NCBI RefSeq assembly: GCF_005116475.1
Contig: NZ_SWBO01000001.1
Location: 434,001-498,000 of the forward strand
Length of the DNA stretch: 64,000 bases
Source: Pedobacter cryotolerans
GTDB lineage: Bacteria > Bacteroidota > Bacteroidia > Sphingobacteriales > Sphingobacteriaceae
Direction of reading: 5' to 3'
Both the position numbers and the translations under genes were made by a program. The notes beneath the pieces were generated by a model. That model saw only the letters and a list, made by a program, of their open reading frames with translations. It was not told where the DNA came from and did no database searches. Every line of letters begins with the position of its first letter. The first letter of the stretch is position 1. Below are positions 40,018 through 49,106 of the stretch, one piece after another.

Positions 40018-41778
40018 ATGCTCAAAAATAAGAGATCAAGGCGATTAGCAAAATGGATAGGTGGAATTTTAGTAGGTTTAATAGTGCTTATTGCGGCTGT
40101 TTCTATTTTTATAAGTGCAAAGTGGAAACCTTTAATTACAGAAAAAATTAAAACTGGAGTTTATGAAGGATCTGATCGTTTGTATAAAATTGATTTTAGC
40201 GATATCCACCTTAATTTAATTACAGGTTCTGTTGTTTTGGATAGTATTTCATTGTATCCGGATAGTGTAGTTTTTAATCGACTAAAAGAAATTAAAAAGG
40301 CTCCAACTCATTTATTTAGGTTAAAATTAGCGCATTTAAAAATTATTCGAGTAGGGATTTTAAAAGCTTATTTTAATAAGGATGTTAAGATAAGTTCAAT
40401 CGTTTTAGATCATCCATCGATAGATATGGTTTACAGTAAAGTGCCAAAAAGAAGTGATACTGTTAAAGACGAGAGAACACTTTATCAACAGATTGCTAAC
40501 TCCTTAAAATCAATTCGTGTTAAGGATATTAAAGTAATTGATGCCAATTTCGATTATTACAATGGCTTAAAAAAATTGAATGCGGTTAAACATTTATCTA
40601 TTAATGTAAAAGATGTTTTGATAGATTCGATGGCGCAATTTGATACAACTAGGGTTTTTCATAGTAAAGATATTGCATTTAATATGAGTGGCTATAGTTC
40701 TTTAACAGCAGATAAAATGTACACCATCAAGGTGGATACACTAAAAGGTTCTATTAGTAACAAAACTTTAAGAGTTGTTGGTGTTCAATTGATACCGATG
40801 TATGCTGATTTAGCATTTAGCAGGAAATATAAGGTTGGAAAAGATAGGTACGATTTAAAATTTGATGAGATTAGTTTAAGTGGTGTAGATTTTATTGGAT
40901 TAAATAACGATGGGAATTTTCATGCTAAAAGATTAAACATCGGCCCAGCCAAAGTAGCGGTATTTTTAAATAGAGAATTACCACCACCTGCTTTTGATAA
41001 AGGAAAAAACTATCCGCATAATGCGTTAAAACGTTTAGAGATGCAAACATTGGTTGATACATTAACGCTAAATAAATTAGATATCGCTTACACTGAATAT
41101 AATCCGCAAACTAAAGAACGAGGAACTTTAAAGCTTGATAATTTAAGCGGACAAATCTTAAACATCACCAACGACTCAGCAAGATTGGTTAAAAAAAATC
41201 ATGCCTATGCAGATTTAACTACTTCTGTAATGGGTGCCGGAAAGCTAAACGTTAAAATTGATTTTAACTTAACAGATAAAAATTCAGCATTTAGCTACAC
41301 TGGTCATGTTAGTCCGTTTAATTTAAAAGTTTTAAACCCATTATCTAGGTCTTTAGGTTTGGTTGCCATAGAAAGCGGAAACGTTAAAAGTGTTGATTTT
41401 AATATCAATGCCAACCAAAATGGAAGTTCTGGAACTGTTAAATTTTTATACAATGATTTAAAAGTTAATCTCTTAAAAGAGAATGAAAATGGAGTGAAAG
41501 AAAAAAAGGGATTGTTATCGTTTTTGGCAAATACGGTTTTAATTAAAAACGATAATCCAACACAAGGTGAAGCAATAAGAACTGCAAATATTACTTTTAC
41601 TAGATTGCCTCAAGCATCATTTTTTAATTTAATGTGGAAGAGCATTTTTACTGGCATTAGAGAAACTGTTGGATTGGGAATAGTTCCTGTTAAGGGGCAA
41701 CCAGCTCCTGTTAGCAAAGCAAAGGCAGAGCGTCAACAAAGAAGAGCAGAGCGTAGAGCGGAACGGGCGAAGAATTAG
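40018..41778 (+). CDS. AsmA-like membrane-anchored envelope protein, paralogue 1
   Basis: The ATG at 40018 ('MLKNKRSRRLAKWIGG') is chosen over an upstream TTG. The 586-residue protein has one N-terminal membrane helix (about 13-37), then a long periplasmic beta-rich region with AsmA/DUF748-like features ('IDFSDIHLNLITGSVVLDSI', 'LDNLSGQILNITND', 'GHVSPFNLKVLNPLS'). The C-terminus is Arg-rich ('AERQQRRAERRAERAKN'). AsmA-like proteins are bridge-like lipid carriers or envelope biogenesis factors in other bacteria; assignment here is by pattern. The next gene is a paralogue. Confidence 0.7.
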   Translation: MLKNKRSRRLAKWIGGILVGLIVLIAAVSIFISAKWKPLITEKIKTGVYEGSDRLYKIDFSDIHLNLITGSVVLDSISLYPDSVVFNRLKEIKKAPTHLFRLKLAHLKIIRVGILKAYFNKDVKISSIVLDHPSIDMVYSKVPKRSDTVKDERTLYQQIANSLKSIRVKDIKVIDANFDYYNGLKKLNAVKHLSINVKDVLIDSMAQFDTTRVFHSKDIAFNMSGYSSLTADKMYTIKVDTLKGSISNKTLRVVGVQLIPMYADLAFSRKYKVGKDRYDLKFDEISLSGVDFIGLNNDGNFHAKRLNIGPAKVAVFLNRELPPPAFDKGKNYPHNALKRLEMQTLVDTLTLNKLDIAYTEYNPQTKERGTLKLDNLSGQILNITNDSARLVKKNHAYADLTTSVMGAGKLNVKIDFNLTDKNSAFSYTGHVSPFNLKVLNPLSRSLGLVAIESGNVKSVDFNINANQNGSSGTVKFLYNDLKVNLLKENENGVKEKKGLLSFLANTVLIKNDNPTQGEAIRTANITFTRLPQASFFNLMWKSIFTGIRETVGLGIVPVKGQPAPVSKAKAERQQRRAERRAERAKN

Positions 41779-41781
41779 TAT

Positions 41782-41830
41782 TTGTCATTCAGATCCGCCG
41801 TGGCGGAGAAGAATTTCAATCCATGTTTCT
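41782..41830 (+). repeat. short dispersed repeat with GC palindrome between the AsmA-like genes
   Basis: TTTGTCATTCAGATCCGCCG followed by TGGCGGAGAAGAATTTC contains the palindrome TCCGCC-GT-GGCGGA and resembles the GTCATTTCGA-type repeats. It lies just after the first AsmA-like stop codon. Confidence 0.55.
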
Positions 41831-41911
41831 AATGAGAATACAGAGAAGTCGGAATCACAAATCAATTTACTATATTAGGCTATGTTAAGAACACACAGAT
41901 AATTGATTAGT

Positions 41912-43711
41912 ATGGCTGAAAAAGCATCCCGAAGAAAATTACTCAAATGGATTTTAGGCATTTTGCTTTTTGTTGCTTTAATTGTAGTTTCAGTTTCATG
42001 GTATTTAAGTGCAAAGCTTAAACCCATCATTCAAAAAGAATTAAAAGAGTTGGTATTGAAATCAACAAGAGGTTTGTACAAAGTAGAATTTTCTGATCTC
42101 CATACCAATTTAATTACAGGCTCTGCTACCTTAATTGATATTAATATTGCACCTGATACAGCTATTTACAAACAATTAATAGCCGAGCAAAAAGCACCAA
42201 ATAACCTTTATTACATTAAGTTAAAAAAGCTTTCCATTAAAAACTTTAAACCATTAACCGTTTATTTTGATAAAAAAGTAGATGTGAAACTGTTGCTGTT
42301 TGATAAGCCAGACATTCAAATGGTAAATAGGCATTTTGATTTTAATGATGATCGCCCACCACGTCCTCGTCAATCTCCTTATGATTACATTAAAAAACTT
42401 TTCAAATCTATCAGAGTAGAAACAGTTGATTTTAGAAATGCGAAGTTTAAGTACATTAACAATAATGGAGCAATACCAGAGATAGATTCGGTTAATAACA
42501 TCAGTATTAAATTAAGCGATTGGTTAATCGATTCGCTATCTGCCGAAGACCCCAAAAGATTTTATTTATTGAAAGATGTAGCCGTAAATTTAAATAACTA
42601 CAGTTTTGCTACACCAGATAGCGTGTATTACTTAAATGTTAACCAGCTAGATTTTAAAGCTTCAAGCGGGAGGGTTAACATTAAAAAGTTTGCCATGGTA
42701 CCTCGACATAGTGAAGCAAATTTTGCTAAAGTAAATGGTTATGCCCGTGATAGTTTTAATATCCAATTAAATAACATCAATCTTTTAGGGATCAATTTGC
42801 AGGCCTATTTGCAAAAGAGAGAATTAATTGCCAATCAGATGCAAATTGCTGATGGAAGTGTTGCGGTATTTAACAATAATTCTTATCCTAAGCTGGTTAA
42901 GATTAAAAAAGGGGCATTTCCGCATCAATTGCTGCAACAGCTAAATGCCAAGCTTACTATAAAAAAAATAAAGCTCAGCAATATCGATGTGAGTTATGCA
43001 GAGTTTGATAAAACAAGTAAACAAATCGGTAAAATATCATTCGAAAAAACTTCGGGAACTATTAGCAATGCTACAAATGCACCAAAGGTTAAAGCAATCA
43101 ATCATTTTATGCAAGCAGATTTGCTTAGCCATGTAATGGGACAAGGTAGGTTAACTATCAACTTTAAATTTGATTTAAACTCGCCCATTGGCGCATTTGA
43201 TTATAAAGGAGCTTTAACAAATTTAGATGGAAGGCAACTAAATAAAATTACCAAGCCATTGGGTATGGTGCAGGTAAATAGTGCTGATATTAAAAAACTA
43301 GCTTTTGATATTAAGGCTAACCAAGAAGTTGCCAAAGGAAAACTTGATTTTGCATTTAACGATTTGTCTGTAGCGCTATTAAAAAAGGAAGAAGGCAGGC
43401 AACGTTTAGTAAAGCAAGGTTTGCTTTCTATTTTAGCAAATGCTTTGGTTTTATATTCTGATAATCCGAGTGCGGATGGAAAATTTACTTCTGCAACCAT
43501 CAATTATCAAAAAGAACCAACGGCATCATTTTTTAGTTTTATATGGCGAACACTTTTTGAGGGAGTAAAATACAGCGTAGGTGTTACCCCGCAAAAAGAA
43601 GCTGAAATTAAAGCGCATGTAAATAAATTTGAGCAAATGAAAGAAGATAGAGATGAACGTAGAAAGCGCAGGCAATTAAGAATTGAACGCCGAGAAAGGC
43701 AAGAGCGATAA
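41912..43711 (+). CDS. AsmA-like membrane-anchored envelope protein, paralogue 2
   Basis: The ATG at 41912 ('MAEKASRRKLLKWILG') is preferred to a TTG three codons earlier. 599 residues with the same layout as the preceding protein: N-terminal helix (about 10-31), the shared motif 'VEFSDLHTNLITGSATLIDI', 'LFDKPDIQMV' (compare 'LDHPSIDMV') and 'LSHVMGQGRLTINFKFDL'. The C-terminus is highly basic ('RDERRKRRQLRIERRERQ'). The two are a tandem duplication that has diverged widely. A strong terminator follows. Function inferred only as envelope-related. Confidence 0.7.
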   Translation: MAEKASRRKLLKWILGILLFVALIVVSVSWYLSAKLKPIIQKELKELVLKSTRGLYKVEFSDLHTNLITGSATLIDINIAPDTAIYKQLIAEQKAPNNLYYIKLKKLSIKNFKPLTVYFDKKVDVKLLLFDKPDIQMVNRHFDFNDDRPPRPRQSPYDYIKKLFKSIRVETVDFRNAKFKYINNNGAIPEIDSVNNISIKLSDWLIDSLSAEDPKRFYLLKDVAVNLNNYSFATPDSVYYLNVNQLDFKASSGRVNIKKFAMVPRHSEANFAKVNGYARDSFNIQLNNINLLGINLQAYLQKRELIANQMQIADGSVAVFNNNSYPKLVKIKKGAFPHQLLQQLNAKLTIKKIKLSNIDVSYAEFDKTSKQIGKISFEKTSGTISNATNAPKVKAINHFMQADLLSHVMGQGRLTINFKFDLNSPIGAFDYKGALTNLDGRQLNKITKPLGMVQVNSADIKKLAFDIKANQEVAKGKLDFAFNDLSVALLKKEEGRQRLVKQGLLSILANALVLYSDNPSADGKFTSATINYQKEPTASFFSFIWRTLFEGVKYSVGVTPQKEAEIKAHVNKFEQMKEDRDERRKRRQLRIERRERQER

Positions 43712-43713
43712 CA

Positions 43714-43752
43714 AAAACCGCCTTGCAAATTTAATGCAAGGCGGTTTTAATT
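43714..43752. terminator. strong bidirectional terminator after the AsmA-like pair
   Basis: AAAACCGCCTTGCA (43714-43727) and TGCAAGGCGGTTTT (43735-43748) form a perfect 14-bp stem with a 7-base loop. T-rich sequence follows on both strands, so it can serve the plus-strand genes and, read in reverse, ilvE. Confidence 0.92.
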
Positions 43753-43756
43753 TATA

Positions 43757-43787
43757 ATCCTTCGACAAGCTCAGGATGACAAAACTA
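43757..43787. repeat. short dispersed repeat (CCTTCGACAAGCTCAGGATGACA)
   Basis: The segment CCTTCGACAAGCTCAGG followed by ATGACAAAAC sits between the terminator and the ilvE 3' end. Its right half (GATGACA) is like the AATGACAA end of the element at 12158. I recall this motif as frequent in Bacteroidota genomes; not searched. Confidence 0.45.
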
Positions 43788-43825
43788 TCAAATCAATGAA
43801 ATCACATTAATCTGTGTAATCCTTT

Positions 43826-44890
43826 TTAAACTATCCAGTTCCAACCAAATCTATCTTCGGTTAAGCCGTTTCTAATGTCGTTTAATTCTTTGGCAATGCT
43901 TGTAGAAACCGTACGAGTGCTAGTTTCGCTTAATTTATACAATTCACCTTCAAATCCAATTTCACCAATTTGAGTTACCGTAGCTGCAGTACCAACTGCA
44001 AAAGCTTCAGTTAATTTACCATTTTTGGCGCCTTCAATAATTTCGGCAACAGTTACTTTTCTTTCTTCAACAGTAATACCTTTATCTTTTGCTAACTCAA
44101 TAATCGTATCACGAGTTACACCATTTAAAATGGTTTCGCCTATTGCTGCTGTGATTAATTTTCCATCTAAAACAAACATTACATTTGCTGCTCCAGATTC
44201 TTCTACCAAAGTATGGGTAGAAGAATCAGTCCAAATTAATTGATCGAAACCTTCCTTTTGTGCTTGGGCAAATGGATATAAAGAGCGGGCATAATTACCG
44301 GCAGTTTTTGCATAACCTACTCCACCTTCGTTTGCACGGGTATATTTCGTTTCTATTTTTACTTTTAAAGCTTTGGTGTAATATGGGCCGGTCGGACTAG
44401 CCAACAAAAAGAATTTATAGGTATCACTTGCTTTAACGCCTAAAGAAGCATCTGTAGCAAACATTACTGGTCTTAAATACAGCGAGTAATTTTCTTGAGT
44501 TGGTACCCAACCTTTATCAATATTAATTAAAGCAGCAACAGCTTGCATAAAAATTTCTTCAGGGATAATTGGCATTGCCATTCTATCTGCAGAAATATTA
44601 AAACGCTCAAAGTTTTTGTTAGCTCTAAACACACTCACATCGCCATTTGGCAAACGATAAGCTTTCATTCCTTCAAAAATTGCTTGTCCGTAATGCAAAG
44701 CAGAAATTGCTGGGCTCATCGGAATTGGGCCGTAAGGTAAAATCTGTAAATTTTTCCATTCGCCGTCTTCGTAGTCGGCCATAAACATGTGGTCTGTAAA
44801 AGTTTTTCCGAATGGGATGTTTTTAAAATCTGTTTCAGCTAATCTCGGATTGCTGTTTTCGGTAACCTTAATTTGTAAAGTATCTATCAC
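43826..44890 (-). CDS. ilvE: branched-chain amino-acid aminotransferase
   Basis: The GTG at 44890 ('VIDTLQIKVTEN') gives 354 residues, the normal length. The frame stays open further upstream, but that would run through the tryptophan-dioxygenase gene. The pyridoxal-phosphate lysine is K195 in 'GGVGYAKTAGNYARS'. Other class-IV signatures are 'YGQAIFEGMKAYR' and 'AFAVGTAATVTQIGEI'. The enzyme interconverts leucine, isoleucine and valine with their 2-oxo acids. It lies 61 bp downstream of the tryptophan dioxygenase gene and may be co-transcribed with it. Confidence 0.95.
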   Translation of the reverse strand: MIDTLQIKVTENSNPRLAETDFKNIPFGKTFTDHMFMADYEDGEWKNLQILPYGPIPMSPAISALHYGQAIFEGMKAYRLPNGDVSVFRANKNFERFNISADRMAMPIIPEEIFMQAVAALINIDKGWVPTQENYSLYLRPVMFATDASLGVKASDTYKFFLLASPTGPYYTKALKVKIETKYTRANEGGVGYAKTAGNYARSLYPFAQAQKEGFDQLIWTDSSTHTLVEESGAANVMFVLDGKLITAAIGETILNGVTRDTIIELAKDKGITVEERKVTVAEIIEGAKNGKLTEAFAVGTAATVTQIGEIGFEGELYKLSETSTRTVSTSIAKELNDIRNGLTEDRFGWNWIV

Positions 44891-44951
44891 TGCCTTAGGT
44901 ATTAAATTTGGGTCAAAAGTACTAAAAAATGCCCTTAAACCCAAATTAATC

Positions 44952-45911
44952 TTATTTTCGAAGTGTTTGTAATACACTAAGCACCCATCCTTTCCCCCAG
45001 TCTTCCATTTGTTCTTCGGTCCATAAAAAAGGGTAAAAAATTCGTTTTTGGAAACGTGGAGGCAAATATTTTTGCCAGTTGGTTCCGCCTGTCGCAGCAA
45101 CATCAACGGGGTCTTTTTCTAAATATCGCACTGCGGATTTGTAATGCGCCAAAGGCCATTCTACGTTTACATATAAATCTAATTTGCGCAATTCTTCTGC
45201 GAGTGCACTTACATCATCGCCTTGCGAAAGTAATTTTTGGTACAAAGCCGAAAAGTTGCTTTGCTCCCGTTCTTTTGCCAAGGCTAAAAATTCTGTAGCA
45301 TATTTTTTGATGAACTGTTTTAAGGTTAATGTTTGTTTGCCACTTGCCAATTCGGTGGCACCAAACTTCCAATATAAAAACTCAAATTTTTCTTCAATTG
45401 TGGCATCTTTTAGTTCTTCTCTTTTGCTTTTATCAACCAGTTGGGTAAAATTGGTTGCATTAATTTCAATCATTCGGTACTGGCCCGATTGAAAACCACT
45501 AGCCGGTAATAACGACATGCGGAACTTTAAAAATTGCTCTTTTTCCATGCCGTTTACCATCACTTCAAACGAAGTTGTTAAAGCATTAAAATAGGCGTTA
45601 ATTCTTTTAATTCTTGCAGTGAAGAACTCAGTAGTTAAATTTTCATGCTCGGCAATTTGTTTACATTCATGCAAGGCCAATTTAAAATACAATTCTGTAA
45701 TCTGGTGGTACATGATGAAAATCTCTTCATCAGGAAATGGTGTTTTTGGATTTTGTAAACTTAGGAGTGTATCTAAGTGTATATAATCCCAATAGGTTAA
45801 AAAGTCGGCGTATAATAAACCATCAAGATACGATGCCATGTCTTGGCCCATCGCTTCATACTTTTCTTGAAGCTTATTGATCTTGTTAATGATATCTGGT
45901 GTGAAATCCAT
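44952..45911 (-). CDS. kynA: tryptophan 2,3-dioxygenase
   Basis: 319 residues. The opening 'YLDGLLYADFLTYWDYIHLD' and 'EIFIMYHQITELYFKLALHE' are the conserved heme-pocket and active-site helices (the histidine in the first block is the catalytic base in the family). 'FRMSLLPASGFQSGQYRMIE' carries the substrate-binding residues. It cleaves L-tryptophan to N-formylkynurenine, the first step of the kynurenine pathway. Other pathway genes are not in this window. Its stop lies 61 bp from the ilvE start on the same strand. Confidence 0.95.
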   Translation of the reverse strand: MDFTPDIINKINKLQEKYEAMGQDMASYLDGLLYADFLTYWDYIHLDTLLSLQNPKTPFPDEEIFIMYHQITELYFKLALHECKQIAEHENLTTEFFTARIKRINAYFNALTTSFEVMVNGMEKEQFLKFRMSLLPASGFQSGQYRMIEINATNFTQLVDKSKREELKDATIEEKFEFLYWKFGATELASGKQTLTLKQFIKKYATEFLALAKEREQSNFSALYQKLLSQGDDVSALAEELRKLDLYVNVEWPLAHYKSAVRYLEKDPVDVAATGGTNWQKYLPPRFQKRIFYPFLWTEEQMEDWGKGWVLSVLQTLRK

Positions 45912-46098
45912 GAAATTTTGATTAGTAATGAAACATAAGCTGCAAATTTTATTGCAGCAATAAATGATCTACTAATCAATTAGCTTGGTCTGGAGATAAT
46001 TAAGCTAATAAAAGAAGCCCATTTCCAAGTTTTGAAACTTTGCTCAAACTTCATTTTCAGTGGTTTTTTAAGTATTGCTGCAAGTTAATAAATCAAAA

Positions 46099-46698
46099 TT
46101 AAACAGTGCTAAAGCTAGGTTGACTACTTTCAACTTCATTAATATTTGCTTTTAACTTTTTGTAATTATTCCAAATATTTAAGGAGGCTAACACATAAAA
46201 CAATAATGTTGGTATGATGAAAAATTTATAGTAGATAAATTGATTATCCATAAACGTCTGAGTAATGCAGCCAATGAGTATGATTATCATCAAAGCTCCT
46301 AATATTATATTTCGACTTAAAGGTTGATGAAGCTTTGATGCAATATCTGCTAAATCATCATTTAGTTGTAGATCAAAATTATTTGCAGATGATGTTTCTA
46401 AAAACTTCAAATGTTTTAAAATTATTCTTTTATACAAAGCATTTCCAATCGCATCATAAGCATTTATAGAAAGTAATACCAATAAGCTTGTTTTGTTCCA
46501 ATTAAATCTAAAATCAATCCCGAAAACTTCAGTGATTGCTGCTAATAAAACGATAATAAACGTAATTGAAAATGCAATACAGCTTAACAGTAGAATATAG
46601 AAATTGCTCTGCAAATGCATTTCTACTTTTTCATTTTTTTCTCGTCCAATTAGCTCCAAAGAGTTAATTAAATCTATTCTTTCTGTTACGCTAGCCAT
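46099..46698 (-). CDS. hypothetical four-helix membrane protein
   Basis: The ATG at 46698 ('MASVTERIDLINSLELIG') is chosen. The frame is open to a TTG at 46731, but that codon lies inside a perfect hairpin. 199 residues with about four membrane helices (about 35-57, 68-88, 127-147 and 152-170). There are no known motifs. It is downstream of the SerB-like gene, but a hairpin lies between them. Not recognised. Confidence 0.6.
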   Translation of the reverse strand: MASVTERIDLINSLELIGREKNEKVEMHLQSNFYILLLSCIAFSITFIIVLLAAITEVFGIDFRFNWNKTSLLVLLSINAYDAIGNALYKRIILKHLKFLETSSANNFDLQLNDDLADIASKLHQPLSRNIILGALMIIILIGCITQTFMDNQFIYYKFFIIPTLLFYVLASLNIWNNYKKLKANINEVESSQPSFSTV

Positions 46699-46720
46699 AA
46701 ATAAACTTTTAAATCTATTA

Positions 46721-46766
46721 AGCTTTGACAACTTTCTTTGCGCTTTTATAGAAAGTTGTCAAAGCT
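46721..46766. terminator. perfect 17-bp inverted repeat after the SerB-SerA hybrid gene
   Basis: AGCTTTGACAACTTTCT (46721-46737) pairs exactly with AGAAAGTTGTCAAAGCT (46750-46766), with a 12-base loop. It is ten bases after the stop of the SerB-like gene (minus strand), so it probably terminates or protects that transcript. There is no T-tract on the minus strand, so it may also be a dispersed repeat. Confidence 0.6.
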
Positions 46767-46775
46767 CCCCGTGTG

Positions 46776-48074
46776 TTAATACAACACCCTAAATTTAATT
46801 GTATTTTCTATCTTTTTTAGCGATTTAAATAATGTTTTATCATACTCGGCATTAATATCTGTAATGGCATAACCCAAAGTTGCGTTTGTCATTAAAAATT
46901 GCCCAACAATGTTGATGTTGTGCTTCGCAAAAATGGTATTAATTTGCGCCATAATACCCGGTACATTTTTATGGATATGAATTAAACGATGAGATTTATC
47001 TATCGCAGGCAACTGTAAATTAGGAAAATTGCTGCTCATGTAAGTTGTGCCCTTATTCATAAAATCGATTACCCGTTTAGTAATAAAGGTTGCACTACGT
47101 GGATTGCTTTTTGGATCATCAAAAACAACTATGCCCATGTTAGTGCAGGTTTGGAATGAAAATTTATTTTTTGCACTGCCCAAATAACCAATGGTTTTAA
47201 GTTTAACAGCACGTTCTAATTTTTCTTGTTCAATTTTTTCGCCATCACCTAGCAAAATCATTCCAACATCAGCCACATATTTTTCTTCAAAAGAAGTTTT
47301 ATGGCGAATAGAAAACCCGTCTTTTTTAAGCAAGGTAATCGTATCATCAGGTACATCGCCAATTACCAAACATAAAATTCTATTTTTAGGATATGATATC
47401 GCCCTTGGCAAATTATTTACATACAAAAACTCATCAAAACTTGGCGTAACATGGTCGGCTTTTGATACAATGCTTTCTCTGGCAATGTTTTCGGTAAAAG
47501 CATAGAATTTTTTAATCAAACCACTTTCGCGTAGCTGATAATCTGAATAACCATCGCCAATGCCATAAAGTTCACCTTCTAAAGCCATTTTGCTAATCAG
47601 TTTCACCTTTCCACCCTCTTCACTTAACGGATTTTCATGGTCGTAATCTATAATTTTTCCATCGCCTGTGGTTACAAAAGTATTGGCATAAATGTTCTCT
47701 TTTTTAATGTGATACTGACTTACCACTGGGGTAATAAATTCTTTAAATCCGCCAGAAACAATTAAAACTTCATCGGCATGTTTTTTAAAAAAAGCAGCGT
47801 TGCGAGAAAATGAAGCAGAAACTTTCTTTTTTAATCGCGTAATCAGTTGTTTTAAATGAGCTTCGTTGGCCTCTAATAATTGTACACGTTTAGCTAAACT
47901 TTCTGAGAAGGATAATTTTCCTTCCATAGCCAAATTCGTATAATCTTCAATTTTTTTAAAAATAGCTTCCTTATCAGGATGTTTGTTTAACGAGATTCGA
48001 GCCAGTTCATCTAAAGCTTCTACCTGAGTAAAGGTGCTGTCGAAATCAATAATGTAGTAGTTTTGCTGTTTCAT
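46776..48074 (-). CDS. HAD phosphoserine phosphatase fused to a SerA-like regulatory region
   Basis: The ATG at 48074 ('MKQQNYYIIDFDSTFTQVE') just follows the epimerase stop; an upstream GTG in frame would overlap it. 432 residues. Residues 1-205 form a HAD-IB phosphatase (D10-F-D12-S-T nucleophile motif; 'LIVSGGFKEF'; 'GIGDGYSDYQLR'). Residues ~220-335 resemble the substrate-binding half of D-3-phosphoglycerate dehydrogenase ('LKTIGYLGSAKNKF', 'MGIVVFDDPKSNPRSA') without the NAD domain. The C-terminal ~90 residues are a SerA-type ACT domain ('RLIHIHKNVPGIMAQI', 'NINIVGQFLMTNATLGY', ending 'IKFRVLY'). This is likely a serine-feedback-controlled phosphatase; function inferred. Confidence 0.85.
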   Translation of the reverse strand: MKQQNYYIIDFDSTFTQVEALDELARISLNKHPDKEAIFKKIEDYTNLAMEGKLSFSESLAKRVQLLEANEAHLKQLITRLKKKVSASFSRNAAFFKKHADEVLIVSGGFKEFITPVVSQYHIKKENIYANTFVTTGDGKIIDYDHENPLSEEGGKVKLISKMALEGELYGIGDGYSDYQLRESGLIKKFYAFTENIARESIVSKADHVTPSFDEFLYVNNLPRAISYPKNRILCLVIGDVPDDTITLLKKDGFSIRHKTSFEEKYVADVGMILLGDGEKIEQEKLERAVKLKTIGYLGSAKNKFSFQTCTNMGIVVFDDPKSNPRSATFITKRVIDFMNKGTTYMSSNFPNLQLPAIDKSHRLIHIHKNVPGIMAQINTIFAKHNINIVGQFLMTNATLGYAITDINAEYDKTLFKSLKKIENTIKFRVLY

Positions 48075-48076
48075 AT

Positions 48077-49039
48077 TTATTTCAAAGCTATGCACACTTC
48101 AGCAATGCTTTGTTTTAAAGGTTTAAATTCAAAATTTATTGCTTTTTTAATTTTTCCGTTGCTGTAATTGCTCAAATTAAAACTACTTCTGGCGGCATCT
48201 TTTGTTAACGAAGGTGCTTTGCCTGTAAAAATTGAAGCTAATTTTGCGGCTCGCCAAGCAATGCCTAACATCCAAGGTTTTGCTTCGCTACTTGGTCTTT
48301 TAATACCAAAGCCATCAGCTATTGCTGCAAAAAAATCTTTGTAGTGTAAGTTATCTGCCGATAGGGTAAATCTTTCATCGCTAATTTCAGCATTCATTAA
48401 TAAAATCATTGCTTTGGCAACATCTTCTACGTCAACAATTCCTGTAGCGCCATCGGTATAAAACTTTAAGCCATCTTTTACCAATTTAAAAATTGCGCCA
48501 CTACCCGTAAAGCCAGCATTTTTGCCAATTATTACTGCCGGATTTACAATTACAGCATTTAATCCTTCGGCTATGCCACGCCAAACTTCCATTTCCCCTT
48601 CGTATTTAGAAATGGCATAAGAATGTACGTGTGGATTGTACTCCCAAAAATCTTTTTCAGTAATCTGTTCGCCTTTTTTGGCATCGCCTAAGGCTGCAAT
48701 TGAACTAACATGTAAAAGCCTAGCGCCATGGTGTACACAGAGGTTTACGATGTTAGAAGTGCCTTCGATGTTAATTTTTATGAGTTTGTTTTTATCTTTC
48801 GGATCAAAAGAAATAAAGGCAGCACAATGATAAACTTGCGTTACGCCTTCAAAAGCATCTGCTAAATCTTCGGGCTCATTAATGTCTGCAACAAACCATT
48901 CAATTAGCGGATTAGCTACAATTAAATCGGGGATTTTAGAAGTGTCTCTTTTTAAGGCCCTAACCTTTAAATTTTGAGCCGTTAATTGATGAATTAATTC
49001 TGCTCCTAAAAATCCCGTAGCACCTGTTACCAATATCAT
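48077..49039 (-). CDS. NAD(P)-dependent epimerase/dehydratase (extended SDR)
   Basis: The ATG at 49039 ('MILVTGATGFLGAELI') is chosen because the glycine-rich NAD motif G-A-T-G-F-L-G begins six residues in. The upstream part of the frame has no domain content. 320 residues. The catalytic pair is in 'SYAISKYEGE' (YxxxK), with Ser in 'LLHVSSIAAL'. 'VNPAVIIGKNAGFTGSGAI' is the substrate-side loop of dihydroflavonol-reductase-like SDRs. The substrate is unknown. It is followed immediately by the SerB-SerA hybrid gene, in the same operon. Confidence 0.9.
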   Translation of the reverse strand: MILVTGATGFLGAELIHQLTAQNLKVRALKRDTSKIPDLIVANPLIEWFVADINEPEDLADAFEGVTQVYHCAAFISFDPKDKNKLIKINIEGTSNIVNLCVHHGARLLHVSSIAALGDAKKGEQITEKDFWEYNPHVHSYAISKYEGEMEVWRGIAEGLNAVIVNPAVIIGKNAGFTGSGAIFKLVKDGLKFYTDGATGIVDVEDVAKAMILLMNAEISDERFTLSADNLHYKDFFAAIADGFGIKRPSSEAKPWMLGIAWRAAKLASIFTGKAPSLTKDAARSSFNLSNYSNGKIKKAINFEFKPLKQSIAEVCIALK

Positions 49040-49106
49040 TATATTTTTTTTTAGGTAGTGTCCGCTCAAAAATAGATATTTGAGCCCAAACATTTATATC
49101 GCTTTT

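Noticed and set aside
44891..45106. N-terminal extension of the aminotransferase by 72 codons
   Set aside because: It overlaps the tryptophan dioxygenase gene and is not part of the aminotransferase fold; the GTG at 44890 gives the normal length.
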